Part shown: positions 34,388 through 43,583 of the stretch, piece after piece
Position numbering within the stretch: position 1 is the stretch's first letter
Layout of the letters: every line of letters begins with the position of its first letter
DNA from: Chryseobacterium takakiae
Lineage (GTDB): Bacteria; Bacteroidota; Bacteroidia; Flavobacteriales; Weeksellaceae
NCBI RefSeq assembly: GCF_900129385.1
Contig: NZ_FQVO01000007.1
Coordinates: 1-64,000, forward strand
Reading direction: 5' to 3'
Length of the DNA stretch: 64,000 nt
The notes under the pieces: model-generated
Told to the model about the DNA's origin: nothing
Database searches by the model: none
What the model saw: the letters and a program-made list of their open reading frames with translations, nothing else
Made by a program: the position numbers and the translations under genes

Positions 34388-34945
34388 ATGAAACCTACCT
34401 TTTTTTCCACGCCGCAGGAATTCAGAAAATGGCTTGAAGAAAACCATCAGTCGGGAAAAGAGCTGCTTGTCGGATTTTACAAAGTCGGAACCCGGAAACC
34501 ATCCATGACGTGGCCGGAATCGGTAGATCAGGCCTTGTGCTTCGGGTGGATCGACGGCGTGAGAAGATCGATTAATGAAGAAAGCTACAGTATCCGTTTC
34601 ACACCGAGAAAACCCACAAGCATCTGGAGCGCAGTCAATATCAAAAAAATGGAAGAACTTACGAAAGCAGGCCTTATGACAGAAGCCGGGCAAAAAGCTT
34701 TTCGGCTCAGGAAAGAAGAAAAATCAGGGATTTACTCTCATGAAAATGAAACCGCTTCATTGAGTCCGGAATTTGAAAAACAGTTTAAAGCCAATAAAAA
34801 AGCATGGGAATTTTTCAACAGTCAGGCGCCGTCTTACAAAAAAGTAATGCTGCACTGGATCATGATTGCCAAACAGGAAAAAACAAGATTGTCAAGACTG
34901 GAAAAGACGATTAAGGAAAGCGAATCGGGGAAGAGAGTTATGTAA
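34388..34945 (+). CDS. YdeI/OmpD-associated family protein
   Basis: This 185-residue protein matches the YdeI family in its diagnostic order: FRKWLEENH, LLVGFYKVGT, the core SVDQALCFGWIDGVRR, then RFTPRKPTSIWSAVN, and a C-terminal part with FNSQAPSYKKVMLHWI. Relatives have been linked to resistance to antimicrobial peptides or bacteriocins, but the biochemical role is not settled. The stop is followed within one base by the ATG of a membrane protein gene, so the two are probably co-transcribed. Confidence 0.85.
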   Translation: MKPTFFSTPQEFRKWLEENHQSGKELLVGFYKVGTRKPSMTWPESVDQALCFGWIDGVRRSINEESYSIRFTPRKPTSIWSAVNIKKMEELTKAGLMTEAGQKAFRLRKEEKSGIYSHENETASLSPEFEKQFKANKKAWEFFNSQAPSYKKVMLHWIMIAKQEKTRLSRLEKTIKESESGKRVM

Positions 34946-34946
34946 T

Positions 34947-35339
34947 ATGCAGGAAATTTTAATTTTTACGGCAGTCTTACTTGGAGTATCAAATTTTCAT
35001 TATTTTCTGTTTTTTAGGAGGGAAAATAAGCAATTGAAGTTAAAAATATATTTAACCATAATTTTTGCTGTTTCGATGATATTAAGTCTTTACATTATTA
35101 TAATAACTCCCGGTTTCTTCTATGATGAAGTATTGCAGAACTGTTTCTTTTTGGTATTGATGAATTTTTTAATTCCAGGGTATTTTTTAATGCTTTACGG
35201 AATCAATTCCGTTTTGGAAAACATTCCGATTATTCGTGGGTATTTTACCTTTAATGTTATATTTGGTACTTTATTTCTTAGTGCTTCAATGCTGTATTAT
35301 TTTTTAAGCATATTTATTTTATCATTCAGATTATATTAA
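34947..35339 (+). CDS. small four-helix membrane protein, unknown
   Basis: I take the ATG right after the YdeI stop codon (130 residues). A longer frame would overlap YdeI by about 80 bases with a basic, non-membrane leader. Four hydrophobic segments are seen (about 4-20, 33-53, 65-85 and 100-125). There are no recognisable motifs. In this row of immunity-like genes it could be a membrane-located immunity protein; that is a guess from context. Confidence 0.5.
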   Translation: MQEILIFTAVLLGVSNFHYFLFFRRENKQLKLKIYLTIIFAVSMILSLYIIIITPGFFYDEVLQNCFFLVLMNFLIPGYFLMLYGINSVLENIPIIRGYFTFNVIFGTLFLSASMLYYFLSIFILSFRLY

Positions 35340-35376
35340 ATATCCTAACTTTGAAGCTTTAAATAACAAAATAACA

Positions 35377-35775
35377 ATGCATACAGACACATTAGATTTT
35401 TGGGTAGGAAATTTCAACAGTGAAGAAGATTTTTATGATTTTGTGGAAGAAGATGAAAATTATTATCTCTTAGAAGAATCTGATGATACCCATATTTCAA
35501 AATTTGCCGCTTCACAGAATGTAGTTTGGCTCGATCATGATTTCGTAGAATATGGCTTTGAAGACGGCAACAGGACCATTTATGAAAAATTTGCCGCGTA
35601 TTCCTTTGCCGAACAATGGCTCCCGATATTGGTGAACAGGCTCAATGAAATCAATCTGAAATTCGAAGTCAATGCCATTATTTTCCTTAACAAAGGCCAG
35701 GTTCCGAAACCCGTTTCCGTAGAAAATGACTTTTTCTCTCTAACGTATGTCGGCGGGATTGAATTTAGTGCTTAA
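35377..35775 (+). CDS. Imm22-family immunity protein (orphan)
   Basis: This 132-residue acidic protein starts LDFWVGNFNSEEDFYDFVEE, the kind of start seen in immunity family 22. A conserved-looking SKFAASQNVVWLDHDFVEYGFE and a C-terminal beta segment (NAIIFLNKG) follow. It would be cytoplasmic. No toxin gene adjoins it. Confidence 0.65.
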   Translation: MHTDTLDFWVGNFNSEEDFYDFVEEDENYYLLEESDDTHISKFAASQNVVWLDHDFVEYGFEDGNRTIYEKFAAYSFAEQWLPILVNRLNEINLKFEVNAIIFLNKGQVPKPVSVENDFFSLTYVGGIEFSA

Positions 35776-35803
35776 AAGATTAAACTTAATTTTATACTAA
35801 GCC

Positions 35804-36537
35804 ATGAATATTAATTCCGTTCTGCAGATCGGTGATTACCATCTCAATCATTGCGAAGACTTCCTGATCACAAAGAAAATTGGAAGCAATAAAATTTTGT
35901 GTGCGGTCATGGACGGATGTTCAACAGCCATGGAAAGTCAGTTTGCATCTGCTTTGTTCGGCAAGATTTTACGGAAAATAAGTATTGAAAAAGGGTATAA
36001 AGAATTATATGAACCCAATCATAAAGAGGATCTCGAAGGAGAACTTGAAACTATTGTAAAAGAACTTGTTAAAGAAATCATTGTTCTTAAAAATCATCTG
36101 ATGCTAGATGAAAAGAGCTTCTTACAACGTTAATTCTTCTTCTTTATGATATGAAAACAGATGAAGGAATCATTCTAAACATCGGTGATGGTTTGATTTG
36201 TATCAATGGGAAAATTACTGAATTTGAAAGAGATAATAAACCTGATTATCTTGCTTATCACCTAAAAGATAATCTTGACGACTGGTACAACAATCAGACT
36301 CAGAAAATATTTTTCAATCAGATGAAAGATGTTTCCATTGCAACAGATGGAATTTCTTCTTTTACAACCGTTAAAAAGACCTCTCACAATGAGAAAATGG
36401 ATCCTATTAATTATCTCCTGATAGATACAGAAAATATGGATTCCGAAGAAATGCTTTCCCTGAAACTAAAACGGTTGGAGCATCATTACGGAATGAAGCC
36501 TACCGATGATCTGGCTATTATCAGGATTACAAAATAA
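35804..36537 (+). pseudogene. PP2C-like protein phosphatase gene split by a -1 frameshift
   Basis: The first frame (35804-36133) gives MNINSVLQIGDYHLNHCEDF ... KILCAVMDGCSTAMESQFAS, a PP2C start with the metal-binding Asp-Gly. It stops soon after LDEKSFLQR. The second frame (ATG at 36151) continues MKTDEGIILNIGDGLICING ... DVSIATDGISSF ... PTDDLAIIRI, which are later PP2C motifs. Adding one A to the AAAA run near 36114 restores one frame reading DEKELLTTLILLLYDMKTDEG across the junction. So this is one gene of about 244 codons with a single-base deletion in a homopolymer, either a true mutation or an assembly error. Confidence 0.75.
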
Positions 36538-36587
36538 CTAAACCATGAAACAATTTAAACTTATCTTAGTATTATCTTAATTAAATC

Positions 36588-37232
36588 ATGGTTTCTAAAA
36601 AGCTGCTCACTATCAATATTGTTGTTGTATTGCTGCTTATTTCAGCGCATACTTTAGGCGGCTATCTCATTATGTATCCGATGAAACCGGACATTTGGAC
36701 GGTTGTATCGGAAAGCAGTCCGCAATACCTTTTGATCGCTTTAGCTTTGTTTGCTGTGATTGCTTGGTTAATTAGCCATTTGAGAATTAAAAATGTAAAA
36801 CCTGAAAATAAATTTCTTTTAGCATATACAATACTCTGCGGTGTATTGTTAACATTCATTATATATTTTGATGCAGCGACTTACATATCAACCCGAAAAG
36901 CAATCAGAGAATCTGAAAATGAATATATACAGCAGGCAAAAGAAGATATCAAAAAAGACAAAATTATGTACCGGTTTGCAGGTGGGCTTTCTATCCCGCA
37001 ATATGATGCAAAAACGCAGAATAAAATAGACAGTATCCGAAAAAAATTTGGAGTAACTTATTTCAATACAGGCTGCATGGTTGATGTAATTGATAGGTAA
37101 GGACAACAAAAATATGAAGAAACGGTAAAGCCTTACCTCGAAAAAAGAAACGGAAAAGGCTGGGAAGAAAAAATGAATAAGGAAATTGAAAATTTAGATA
37201 AAATAAAATTTCCCCATTCTTACAACAGATGA
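36588..37232 (+). pseudogene. membrane protein gene interrupted by a nonsense codon
   Basis: The open part (36588-37100, 170 codons) encodes three transmembrane helices (about 7-28, 45-64 and 77-97) and a hydrophilic tail. It stops at TAA 37098-37100, but the same frame continues for 43 more sense codons to TGA at 37230-37232. That part has coding character (QQKYEETVKPYLEKRNGKGW ... EKMNKEIENLDKIKF). A premature stop in a formerly longer gene is the simplest reading. The truncated protein may still be made. Family not recognised. Confidence 0.6.
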
Positions 37233-37237
37233 TAAAA

Positions 37238-37333
37238 ATGCTTCGACAGGTTGCGGATAACATTACTAAAATTTACCGTTTCAAATTAACAGTTAGTATT
37301 AGTGTTGTCATGCTGAGCCTGTCGAAGCATCTG
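37238..37333. repeat. REP-like inverted repeat pair (TGCTTCGACAGG family)
   Basis: ATGCTTCGACAGG (37238-37250) and CCTGTCGAAGCAT (37318-37330) are perfect inverted copies 67 bases apart. The same family occurs as a pair at 43448-43541. The element fills the gap between the immunity island and the 3' end of polA. Confidence 0.75.
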
Positions 37334-37343
37334 TATTATAATC

Positions 37344-40190
37344 TTAATGCGCTTCCAGCCAGTTATTCCCAACACCCACTTCCACCAGCAGCGGAACCTG
37401 CGTTTCAATGGCATTTTCCATTTCCATTTTAATAATGTTGGTGGCCACTTCAATTTCGTCAACCGGAGATTCAAAAACCAATTCGTCATGTACCTGGAGC
37501 AGCATTTTGGTCTTTAATTTTTCCTTTTCCAGCTCTTTCTGAATTTTAATCATCGCCATTTTTACCACATCGGCTGCGCTTCCCTGGATTGGGGCATTCA
37601 CGGCATTTCTTTCCGCATGTCCGCGGACCACAAAATTATTGGAATTAATATCTTTTAAATGGCGCTTTCTTCCCAGAATGGTTTCCACATAACCGATTTC
37701 ACGGGCTCTTTTCACCTGTTCTGCCATATATTCTTTCAGTTTCGGATAAGTGGCATAATAGGCATCAATCATTTGCTTCGCTTCGCTTCTGGACAATCCG
37801 GTCTGCTCTGCAAGGGCAAAAGCGCCCTGTCCGTATAAAATTCCGAAATTTACCGTCTTTGCCTGGCTTCTCTGGATTTTTGAAACCTCTTCAAGCGGAA
37901 TGTCAAACAGCCTCGCCGCGGTTGAAGCGTGAATATCCTCTCCGTCTTGGAACGCCTTGATCATATTATCTTCTCCGGAAATTTCAGCGATCAGTCGAAG
38001 CTCGATCTGTGAATAATCCGCAGAAATAATCTTTTTCCCTTCTCCCGCCACAAAAGCGCCACGGATCTGCTGGCCTCTTAATGTACGGATCGGGATATTC
38101 TGAAGATTCGGGTTGACACTCGCCAGACGGCCCGTTGCAGCAGTCGTCTGTGAGAAATTCGTATGAACGCGGTTGTCTGTTTTTTCAATCTGTGACGGCA
38201 AAGCATCAACGTAGGTTGATTTTAATTTCTGATACGTCCTGTATTCAAGAATATGCTGAATAATTTCATGCTTGGAAGCCAGCTTTTGCAGAATATCTTC
38301 GGAAGTCGCATATTGTCCGGTTTTGGTTTTCTTGGCTTTCGGATCCAGCTGCAGCTTTTCAAAAAGAATATCGCCAAGCTGCTTCGGGGAATTGACATTG
38401 AATTCCTCCCCGGAAAGTTCAAAAATTTTCGCTTCCAGTTGCTTCAGGTCATTTTCCAGATCTACACTTTCCTGGGCCAGCCATTTTTCATCGAGGGAAA
38501 TTCCGGCAAGTTCCATCTTAGCCAAAACTTCCATCAGAGGCATTTCGATATTGAAAAAAAGGTCTTCTAAATTTTCTTTTTTAAGCTGCGGGGCAAAAAG
38601 CTCATACAGCTGGAAAGTTACATCAGCATCTTCCGCCGCATAATCGGTTTGGGTTCTGAGATCCGCATCCCTGAAGTTTCCCTGTTTTTTACCTTTTTTT
38701 CCGATAATGGTTTCAATGGAAACGGGTTTGTAGCCCAAGTATATTTCAGAAAGATAATCCATTCCGTGTCTTCCGTCAGGATTTAAAAGATAGTGCGCGA
38801 TCATCGTGTCGAACATCGCGCCTTTCACGGTAATATTATATCTTTTTAAAATTTTATAATCGAATTTTAAATTATGTGCTACCTTAATCAGATCTTCCTT
38901 TTCGAAAAACGGCCTGAAAATCTCAAGCGTCTGCAATACTTCACCCTGATCTTCCGATAGCGGAATATAATAAGCCAGTCCTTTTTTGTAGCTAAAACTC
39001 ATTCCCACCAGCTCAGCTTCCAGTTCGTTCAAAGAAGTCGTTTCGGTATCGAAGCAGACAACTCTTTGTTTCAGCAGGTTTTCAACAAGAATTTTTTGCG
39101 CTTTCGGATTATCGATAAACTGATACAGATGATCATTATGCTCAATCGTGGATTTTGTGGAAGTGGCCTGGTCCAGCTCTTCATACGTGGCAAAAAGATC
39201 AAGCTGTCCCACTGCCTGCGCCACTTTTTGCTGCGGTATTTCGGCAGTGGTAACGTCTATTTCGGCAACCACAACAGTTCCTGTAACTGCCGGGGAAAAG
39301 GCACGGTAAAGATTTTCATACAGCCTTCTGAATTCTATTTCGTCAAAAACTTCTTTTACCTTTTCAAAATCCGGAGTCTCCAGGTCATATTGTTCCTGAT
39401 GGAATTCCACAGGCGCATCGCAGATAATGGTTGCCAGTTTTTTAGATAAAATTCCGCGCTCGGCGGAAGCCTCTACTTTTTCTTTTAATTTACCTTTTAA
39501 TTTGTCGGTGTTTGCTAAAAGGGTTTCAATATTTCCAAACTCTTTCAGGAATTTCATCGCGGTTTTTTCACCCACACCATCAAGCCCGGGAATATTGTCA
39601 GATGAATCTCCCATCATTGCCAGGAAATCGATTACCTGTTTAGGGTCTTCAATCTCATATTTAGCTTTTATTTCTTCAATACCAAGAATTTGAACATCTC
39701 CGCCTTTATATCCAGGTTTGTAAATTTTTATCTTGTCCGTTACTAATTGACCAAAATCTTTATCTGGAGTAACCATATATACAGTATACCCTTCTTTTTC
39801 TGCTTTACATGCTATTGTTCCTATTACGTCATCTGCTTCGTATCCTTCAATTCCTAGCCGAGGCACATGCATTGCTTCTAAAATGCGGTGAATGTAGGGA
39901 ATTCCTATTTTGATAGCTTCTGGTGTTTCACTTCTATTAGCCTTATAGTCCGCATAATCATTTGTTCGAATACTTGCTTCACCTACATCGAAAACTACTG
40001 CTAAATGTGTCGGTCTTTCTTTTCGAATTAACTCAATCAAAGAGTTCATAAATCCAAAAATAGCAGTTGTCTCTAAACCAGAATTAGTATATCTCTGATT
40101 TTTATACATTGCGTGAAATCCTCTGAAAATCATTGCATAAGCATCGATCAGGAATAATCTTTTATCTTGTGTTGCGTCCATATTGTCCAT
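37344..40190 (-). CDS. polA: DNA polymerase I
   Basis: This 948-residue protein has all three Pol I activities: an N-terminal 5'-3' nuclease (LFLIDAYAMIFRGFHAMYKN, MMGDSSDNIPGLDGVGEKTA), a 3'-5' exonuclease with intact motifs (CFDTETTSLN, YAAEDADVTF), and family A polymerase motifs (SADYSQIELRLIAEISG, RSQAKTVNFGILYGQGAFAL, QVHDELVFE). Proofreading therefore looks functional. The start is taken at MDNMDATQDK. The frame is open 70 codons further upstream, but that part is not Pol I-like. A -7 box at 40197-40204 suggests a very short leader, so the Met at 40181 (MDATQDK) is also possible. It acts in replication and repair. Confidence 0.94.
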   Translation of the reverse strand: MDNMDATQDKRLFLIDAYAMIFRGFHAMYKNQRYTNSGLETTAIFGFMNSLIELIRKERPTHLAVVFDVGEASIRTNDYADYKANRSETPEAIKIGIPYIHRILEAMHVPRLGIEGYEADDVIGTIACKAEKEGYTVYMVTPDKDFGQLVTDKIKIYKPGYKGGDVQILGIEEIKAKYEIEDPKQVIDFLAMMGDSSDNIPGLDGVGEKTAMKFLKEFGNIETLLANTDKLKGKLKEKVEASAERGILSKKLATIICDAPVEFHQEQYDLETPDFEKVKEVFDEIEFRRLYENLYRAFSPAVTGTVVVAEIDVTTAEIPQQKVAQAVGQLDLFATYEELDQATSTKSTIEHNDHLYQFIDNPKAQKILVENLLKQRVVCFDTETTSLNELEAELVGMSFSYKKGLAYYIPLSEDQGEVLQTLEIFRPFFEKEDLIKVAHNLKFDYKILKRYNITVKGAMFDTMIAHYLLNPDGRHGMDYLSEIYLGYKPVSIETIIGKKGKKQGNFRDADLRTQTDYAAEDADVTFQLYELFAPQLKKENLEDLFFNIEMPLMEVLAKMELAGISLDEKWLAQESVDLENDLKQLEAKIFELSGEEFNVNSPKQLGDILFEKLQLDPKAKKTKTGQYATSEDILQKLASKHEIIQHILEYRTYQKLKSTYVDALPSQIEKTDNRVHTNFSQTTAATGRLASVNPNLQNIPIRTLRGQQIRGAFVAGEGKKIISADYSQIELRLIAEISGEDNMIKAFQDGEDIHASTAARLFDIPLEEVSKIQRSQAKTVNFGILYGQGAFALAEQTGLSRSEAKQMIDAYYATYPKLKEYMAEQVKRAREIGYVETILGRKRHLKDINSNNFVVRGHAERNAVNAPIQGSAADVVKMAMIKIQKELEKEKLKTKMLLQVHDELVFESPVDEIEVATNIIKMEMENAIETQVPLLVEVGVGNNWLEAH

Positions 40191-40196
40191 AAAAAA

Positions 40197-40204
40197 CAAA
40201 TATA
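40197..40204 (-). promoter_or_regulatory. -7 box of polA
   Basis: The minus strand reads TATATTTG, matching TAnnTTTG, 7 bases from the start at 40190. It makes any start further upstream unlikely. Confidence 0.55.
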
Positions 40205-40529
40205 AGAAAAAGAGTTCTTTTAAAGGGGAAATGAGGAAAAGGATTAACCGAAGATGGTATGGGTTATTTTTAGCAATGTACTTTAAAAACCACCCTTTTT
40301 GCTTCAATTTTGAACCTCTAAGGCTTGTTGTTGAATCTTTTAGATTCGTAGGCGGGTCTTTTAGGCTCGAAGATGAAATAAAAATCTTCAAATCAGGCAT
40401 GCTCTATTTTTGTTTAAATCTCCTATGCATTTTAATTTAATCAAATGAACAAACAGTATTCAGGTTATTTACGATTTTAATAAGATATGCTAATCCTGAC
40501 AAAACATACAGAGTTCATTTTCTATTCCT

Positions 40530-40537
40530 TACATTTG
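40530..40537 (+). promoter_or_regulatory. -7 box of the M16 protease gene
   Basis: TACATTTG matches TAnnTTTG. The distance to the first ATG is only 20 bases, so the in-frame ATGs at 40564 or 40573 are alternative starts. Confidence 0.6.
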
Positions 40538-40557
40538 TATGGCATTCTGATGTAGGA

Positions 40558-43437
40558 ATGAAAATGATTGATATGACAGATAAAAAATACAGTGAAACGA
40601 TTCATAAAGATGGAAATTACGAATATATTACCGTTTCCCATGATGAAAATAACGTAAGAATTTATACTTTAAAAAACGGGCTAAAGGTTTTTCTTGCTCA
40701 AAATTTTGATGCTCCGAGAATCCAGGCTTATATTCCGGTACGAACGGGAAGCAATAATGATCCGGCCGATAATACAGGACTGGCACATTATCTCGAACAT
40801 ATGATGTTCAAAGGGACTTCAAAGCTCGGTACACAAAATTGGGAAAAGGAAAGTGAATTGCTGAACCAAATTTCAGATTTGTATGAAGAGCATAAATCAA
40901 CATCCGATCCTGAAAAGAAGAAAATCATTTACCGGAAGATAGACGAAATTTCTCAGGAAGCAAGCCAATATGCGATTGCCAATGAATATGACAAGGCAAT
41001 TTCTTCATTAGGCGCTACGGGAACCAATGCCCACACCTGGTTTGATGAAACCGTTTATAAAAACAATATTCCCAATAATGAACTTGAAAAGTGGCTGAAA
41101 ATTGAAAAAGAAAGATTTTCAGAGCTGGTGTTAAGACTTTTCCATACCGAGCTGGAGTCGGTGTATGAAGAATTCAACAGGGCACAGGATAATGATTCCA
41201 GGCTGGTTCAGTACGAGCTGATGGATGCGCTTTTTCCCAATCATCCCAACGGACAGCAAACCACCCTGGGAAAGGCCGAACATTTGAAAAATCCTTCCAT
41301 GAAAGCGATTCATAAATATTTTGATGAATATTACGTCCCGAATAATTATGCAATGGTTTTGGTGGGAGATCTTGATTTTGATGATACCATCAAATTGGTA
41401 GATCAGTATTTCGGAACGATTCCTTACCGGGAATTGCCCAAAAAGTCTCCGGTTATCGAACAACCCATTACAAAAATAGTGGAAAGAACCGTGAAAAGCC
41501 CTACCACACCAAGAGTTCAGCTGGCCTGGAGAACCGAAAGCTACGGAACAAAGGAAGCCATGCTTGCGGATATTGTAGCCAATATTTTAAGCAACAGGGG
41601 AGAGGCCGGATTGATAGACCTGAACATCAACCAAACCCAGAAACTGCTTTGGGGACAGGCTTATTCCGTAGGGTTAAAACAATACGGGTATTTCTCTATT
41701 GTTGCGGTTCCTAAAGAAACACAGACGCTGGATGAAGCAAAAAATCTTGTGCTGGAGCAGGTAGAACTGGTGAAAAAAGGAAATTTTCCGGACTGGATGT
41801 TAATGGCCATTATCAATGATTTTAAAGTACAGAGAATGAAGGGACTGGAAACAGCAGATGGCCTGGCTACCAATCTTTACGATACCTACATCAAAGGCAG
41901 AACCTGGGAGCAGGAACTGAACGAAATGGATGAATATGCAGCAATTACAAAGGAGGAAGTGATCAATTTTGCCAATGAATTTTTCAAAGATAATTATGTA
42001 ATTGTTAAAAAAGAAAAAGGAACCAACGATAAGCTGATCCGTGTGGAAAATCCTGGAATCACACCGGTAAAGATCAACCGTGAAGCGCAATCTGATTTCC
42101 TTCGGGAGATTTTAGCTGAAAAAACGAAAGATATTCAGCCTGAGTTTATCGATTATCAGAGAGAGATTCTCACGGATAGTATTAAAGATAAAAAACTGAG
42201 TTTTGTTAAAAATAAAAGCAATGATATAGCCCAGGTGCATTTTATTTTTCCTTTTGGAAGCGACCATGATCGGGATCTCGGTATTTCCACACAGGTTCTT
42301 CAATATTTGGGTACGGATAAATTTTCCCCGGATGATCTTAAGAAGGAATTCTTTAAAATCGGAATTACCAATGATTTTAAAACAACCAATGATCAGCTTA
42401 TGATTTCACTGGCGGGACTTGAAGAAAATATTCCTGAAGGAATCGGGCTGCTCCAGCATTGGATGAAAGAAGTACAGCCGGATCAGCAAATTTATAATCG
42501 GTTTGTAGAAACGGTGCTTGAAAACCGGGCAGCAGTAAAAAAAGACAAAGCCCGTATCATGACGGCTTTAACGAATTATACCAAGTTCGGCTCATTCTCA
42601 AGGTTTACGGATATTATTTCTAAAGAAGAACTCGAAAGCACCCATGTGGCAGTCTTTACGGAAAGAATGAAGAATTTATTCAGGTTTCCATATCAGATCT
42701 TTTTTTACGGACGGAACTTTGAAGGTTTTAAAGGATATATCGGAAAATATATCGAAACGGAAAACATGGCAATTCCCGAACCTAAAAAGTATCCGGAGCC
42801 GGAAACTACGGGAAATGTCTATTTCACAAACTATGACATGGTACAGATGGAAATGAGCAGAATCGGAAAAGGAAAAATGGTGGATACAGGGAATTTCGGA
42901 AAGATTAATGTATTTAACGAATATTTCGGAAGAGGTTTATCTTCTATTGTTTTCCAGGAAATCCGTGAAAGTAAAAGTCTTGCTTATTCTGCGTATGTTT
43001 CTTATGCGGCTAATTCGGAACTCCATCATCCTGATTATATCACAACGTATATCGGAACACAGCCGGATAAACTGCAGATTGCCGTAGATACCCTTACTGA
43101 ACTGATGGGTGAACTTCCTGAAGTTCCGGCACAGTTTGAAAACGCCAGGAATGCAGCCTTAAAACAGATTGCTTCCGCAAGAATTACCAGAACCAATATT
43201 TTCTTTAATACGTTACGACTCAAAAAACTTAATATTGATCATGATTTCAGGAAAGATATTTATCAGCAGATTGAGAGCCTGACTTTTGATGATGTTAAGG
43301 AATTTTATAATAACTACATCAAATCGGTCCATTTTAATACAGCTATTATCGGGAAAAAAGAAAACCTGAATATGAGTGCCGTCAATCAGATGGGAGCTTT
43401 TAAAGAAGTAACTTTAAAGGATATTTTTGGACATTAA
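40558..43437 (+). CDS. M16-family zinc metallopeptidase (two-domain, insulinase-like)
   Basis: This 959-residue protein carries the inverted zinc motif H-x-x-E-H (GLAHYLEHMMFKG, near residue 80) with the distal Glu ligand in ELESVYEEFN. A second M16 half (about 480-950) has GRGLSSIVFQEIRESKSLAYSAY. Containing both halves in one chain resembles pitrilysin/insulin-degrading enzymes. No signal peptide is seen at the N-terminus, so a cytoplasmic peptide-degrading role is likely. It is a single-gene unit with its own promoter; REP-like repeats follow the stop. Confidence 0.9.
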   Translation: MKMIDMTDKKYSETIHKDGNYEYITVSHDENNVRIYTLKNGLKVFLAQNFDAPRIQAYIPVRTGSNNDPADNTGLAHYLEHMMFKGTSKLGTQNWEKESELLNQISDLYEEHKSTSDPEKKKIIYRKIDEISQEASQYAIANEYDKAISSLGATGTNAHTWFDETVYKNNIPNNELEKWLKIEKERFSELVLRLFHTELESVYEEFNRAQDNDSRLVQYELMDALFPNHPNGQQTTLGKAEHLKNPSMKAIHKYFDEYYVPNNYAMVLVGDLDFDDTIKLVDQYFGTIPYRELPKKSPVIEQPITKIVERTVKSPTTPRVQLAWRTESYGTKEAMLADIVANILSNRGEAGLIDLNINQTQKLLWGQAYSVGLKQYGYFSIVAVPKETQTLDEAKNLVLEQVELVKKGNFPDWMLMAIINDFKVQRMKGLETADGLATNLYDTYIKGRTWEQELNEMDEYAAITKEEVINFANEFFKDNYVIVKKEKGTNDKLIRVENPGITPVKINREAQSDFLREILAEKTKDIQPEFIDYQREILTDSIKDKKLSFVKNKSNDIAQVHFIFPFGSDHDRDLGISTQVLQYLGTDKFSPDDLKKEFFKIGITNDFKTTNDQLMISLAGLEENIPEGIGLLQHWMKEVQPDQQIYNRFVETVLENRAAVKKDKARIMTALTNYTKFGSFSRFTDIISKEELESTHVAVFTERMKNLFRFPYQIFFYGRNFEGFKGYIGKYIETENMAIPEPKKYPEPETTGNVYFTNYDMVQMEMSRIGKGKMVDTGNFGKINVFNEYFGRGLSSIVFQEIRESKSLAYSAYVSYAANSELHHPDYITTYIGTQPDKLQIAVDTLTELMGELPEVPAQFENARNAALKQIASARITRTNIFFNTLRLKKLNIDHDFRKDIYQQIESLTFDDVKEFYNNYIKSVHFNTAIIGKKENLNMSAVNQMGAFKEVTLKDIFGH

Positions 43438-43447
43438 TAATATTGAA

Positions 43448-43541
43448 ATGCTTCGGCAGGCTCAGCATGACACCGCTACAATTGACTTTTAAATAAATAA
43501 CAGATAGTATTAGAAATGTCATCCTGAGCTTGTCGAAGCAT
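43448..43541. repeat. REP-like inverted repeat pair (TGCTTCGNCAGG family)
   Basis: A 24-base arm starting ATGCTTCGGCAGGCTC (43448-43471) is mirrored by a 24-base arm ending TTGTCGAAGCAT (43518-43541) with few mismatches. It belongs to the same family as the pair at 37238-37333 and lies between the M16 gene and the RAYT element. Confidence 0.75.
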
Positions 43542-43583
43542 CTGGAGACTTAAAAAAATAACACAATACTGCCGCGAAGACTT

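Larger units (their letters stand above)
40191..40557. other. divergent intergenic region polA / M16 protease
   Basis: It holds the polA -7 box at one end and the M16 promoter at the other. In between is AT-rich sequence with several copies of the word TTTTAG/TTTAGG (40315-40375) and no supported gene. Confidence 0.6.

Noticed and set aside
40191-40400. Extending polA 70 codons upstream
   Set aside because: The extension is not similar to DNA polymerase I and crosses a good -7 promoter box next to the internal Met.
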